This document shows positions 63,294 to 64,000 of a DNA stretch of 64,000 nt, in pieces (the stretch's first letter is position 1; the number at the start of each line of letters is the position of its first letter). This DNA comes from Rhodoferax sp. Its GTDB lineage: Bacteria > Pseudomonadota > Gammaproteobacteria > Burkholderiales > Burkholderiaceae_C. The stretch lies in NCBI RefSeq assembly GCF_030646845.1, contig NZ_JAUSLE010000007.1:124001-188000 (forward strand), in the 5' to 3' direction. The translations under genes and the position numbers were made by a program. The notes under the pieces were generated by a model. That model searched no databases. It was given only the letters and a program-made list of their open reading frames with translations, and was not told the DNA's origin.

Positions 63294-63342
63294 GGCCTCT
63301 AGCCCCCGTATTTATTGCGTGATACGCTATTCTTTTAATAGC
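63294..63342 (-). repeat. Dispersed palindromic repeat, copy R6
   Basis: Minus-strand orientation: GCTATT(N5)AATAGC (63342-63326), linker, then GGGGGCTAGAGGCC. It fills much of the 195-base gap between the phosphatase start and the MazG-like gene; no other signal is recognised there. Confidence 0.6.
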
Positions 63343-63362
63343 AAATGTCAAAAAATAGCATC

Positions 63363-63713
63363 TCAGCTATCTGTGTATTTCCTGCTGGAACCACGCGCAC
63401 TGGCCACTGGATACTTCTCGCCGTTCACAATCAGCTTCAGGCGGGCGGCCTCCATCAGATCAATATCCAGCTTGTCGCAAAGTTGCAGCAGGTACAGCAA
63501 GACATCGGCTGCCTCGGCGGCAACTTCGGCCTTCTTCGGCTCCGACAGGCTTCGGCTTTGCTCTTCGGTCAGCCACTGGAAGGGCTCCAGCAGTTCCGCT
63601 GCTTCCACCGCCAGCGCCGACGCAAGATTCTTGGGGGAATGAAACTGCTCCCAATCACGCGCTGCAGCGAAGTCACGCAGGGATTGGGTCAGGGATTGAA
63701 GTTCGTTGTTCAT
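63363..63713 (-). CDS. MazG-like nucleotide pyrophosphohydrolase
   Basis: 116 aa. All-alpha NTP pyrophosphatase with metal-binding acidic residues in ALAVEAAELLEPFQWL and EVAAEAADVLLYLLQLCDKL, the ExxE and ExxD pattern of MazG, RS21-C6 and dCTPase. It hydrolyses (d)NTPs to monophosphates, perhaps clearing modified nucleotides. The Shine-Dalgarno is weak. Stop codon lies 20 bases beyond repeat R6. Confidence 0.88.
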   Translation of the reverse strand: MNNELQSLTQSLRDFAAARDWEQFHSPKNLASALAVEAAELLEPFQWLTEEQSRSLSEPKKAEVAAEAADVLLYLLQLCDKLDIDLMEAARLKLIVNGEKYPVASARGSSRKYTDS

Positions 63714-63757
63714 GAATTAATTCCGCGTATGAAATCCAATACGCACCCTACCCCATC

Positions 63758-64000
63758 TCAAGCAAAGGTAGTGCGCGCCAGCAGCTTGCCCTGGCGGTCA
63801 AGAACGAAAGCCTCGCCCATGGCCGGGCTCTGTTCGGCCAGGGACGAGATATTGACCTGATGCGTGACCCAGACTTCAAACTGCCGCTCGGGAATGCGCG
63901 TCATGGCCTGGCGCAGCAGCTTGGACTGGTCTGGCATCAGGGAACGGTCGCCAAAAGTGGAATTCAGCGCCGGCCAGACCGCATGTGTGCCAAACGCGAG
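63758..64000 (-). CDS. Histidine-phosphatase-family protein, C-terminal part (truncated by window edge)
   Basis: 80 codons from the right edge to a TGA at 63758. The minus-strand translation starts LAFGTHAVWPALNSTFGDRS and contains WVTHQVNISSLAEQSPAMGE, the late catalytic-histidine and GE motif of the histidine phosphatase (phosphoglycerate-mutase-like) superfamily. The N-terminal RHG motif would lie beyond the window, so function and export signal cannot be judged. Confidence 0.7.
   Translation of the reverse strand, partial: LAFGTHAVWPALNSTFGDRSLMPDQSKLLRQAMTRIPERQFEVWVTHQVNISSLAEQSPAMGEAFVLDRQGKLLARTTFA

Noticed and set aside
1-64000. CRISPR array, prophage, insertion sequence or integrase
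   Set aside because: No regularly spaced direct repeats, no phage structural or transposase-like proteins and no tRNA-flanking direct repeats were seen.

Overview
This is a GC-rich chromosomal window from a betaproteobacterium, most likely of the family Comamonadaceae (Rhodoferax/Polaromonas-like). The evidence is the tig-clpP-clpX-lon order beside a tRNA-Leu gene, the hpnCDE squalene genes, an extradiol protocatechuate-type dioxygenase, WxxF-tailed chemoreceptors, and a small dispersed palindromic repeat that I remember from this family. The placement is inference from content; no database search was possible. I see no prophage, insertion sequence, CRISPR array or rRNA operon.

Layout. 1-6.7 kb (minus strand): tRNA-Cys, two tRNA-Gly, then the proteostasis block lon, clpX, clpP, tig and tRNA-Leu, with sigma-32-like promoters before clpP and lon. 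6.7-11.1 kb (minus): a two-gene RND efflux system whose promoter overlaps a palindromic operator. 11.2-19.6 kb: hpnC-hpnD-hpnE (farnesyl diphosphate to squalene), a penicillin-acylase-family enzyme, a transglutaminase-like protein, and divergent HAD hydrolase and ferrochelatase genes. 19.8-23.4 kb (minus): a compact sulfur/persulfide operon (ArsR-rhodanese fusion regulator, DsrE protein, ETHE1-like metallo-beta-lactamase, MFS transporter, periplasmic rhodanese). 23.4-27.1 kb (minus): oleate hydratase, AI-2E-family membrane protein, and a membrane-anchored Mrr-like nuclease-fold protein.

27.2-37.1 kb (plus) is the most distinctive accessory region: a 12-gene copper/metal-resistance cluster. 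It holds a TolC-type outer membrane protein, Tat-exported multicopper oxidase, cupredoxin, CusF-like protein, P19-like protein, a Met-rich lipoprotein with an apparent frameshift, a DUF302 protein, a P1B ATPase with YHS and metal-binding N-terminal domains, and several small uncharacterised exported proteins. No copRS, cueR or RND pump lies beside it.

37.4-48.6 kb (plus) is a signalling region: a MerR-type HTH fused to a receiver domain, an HD-GYP response regulator, a MASE3 hybrid histidine kinase, cheW, two near-duplicate MCPs, a decayed third MCP, an orphan small protein and a PAS-MCP. 48.6-56.0 kb (minus) is a Liv-type ABC uptake operon with an alpha/beta hydrolase. It is preceded by a convincing sigma-54 promoter, and the gene just upstream encodes a PAS-AAA-Fis enhancer-binding protein. 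56.2-64 kb holds assorted housekeeping and hypothetical genes, the LigAB-type dioxygenase with a divergent LysR regulator, a tyrosine phosphatase, a MazG-like pyrophosphohydrolase and a truncated histidine phosphatase at the right edge.

The best leads are: the copper cluster with its unknown small proteins and frameshifted lipoprotein; the sulfur regulator whose only two cysteines lie in its rhodanese active-site loop; the sigma-54/UAS control of the ABC operon; the HTH-REC regulator with a perfect inverted repeat at its promoter; and a repeat family that supplies stop codons and coding sequence to neighbouring genes.
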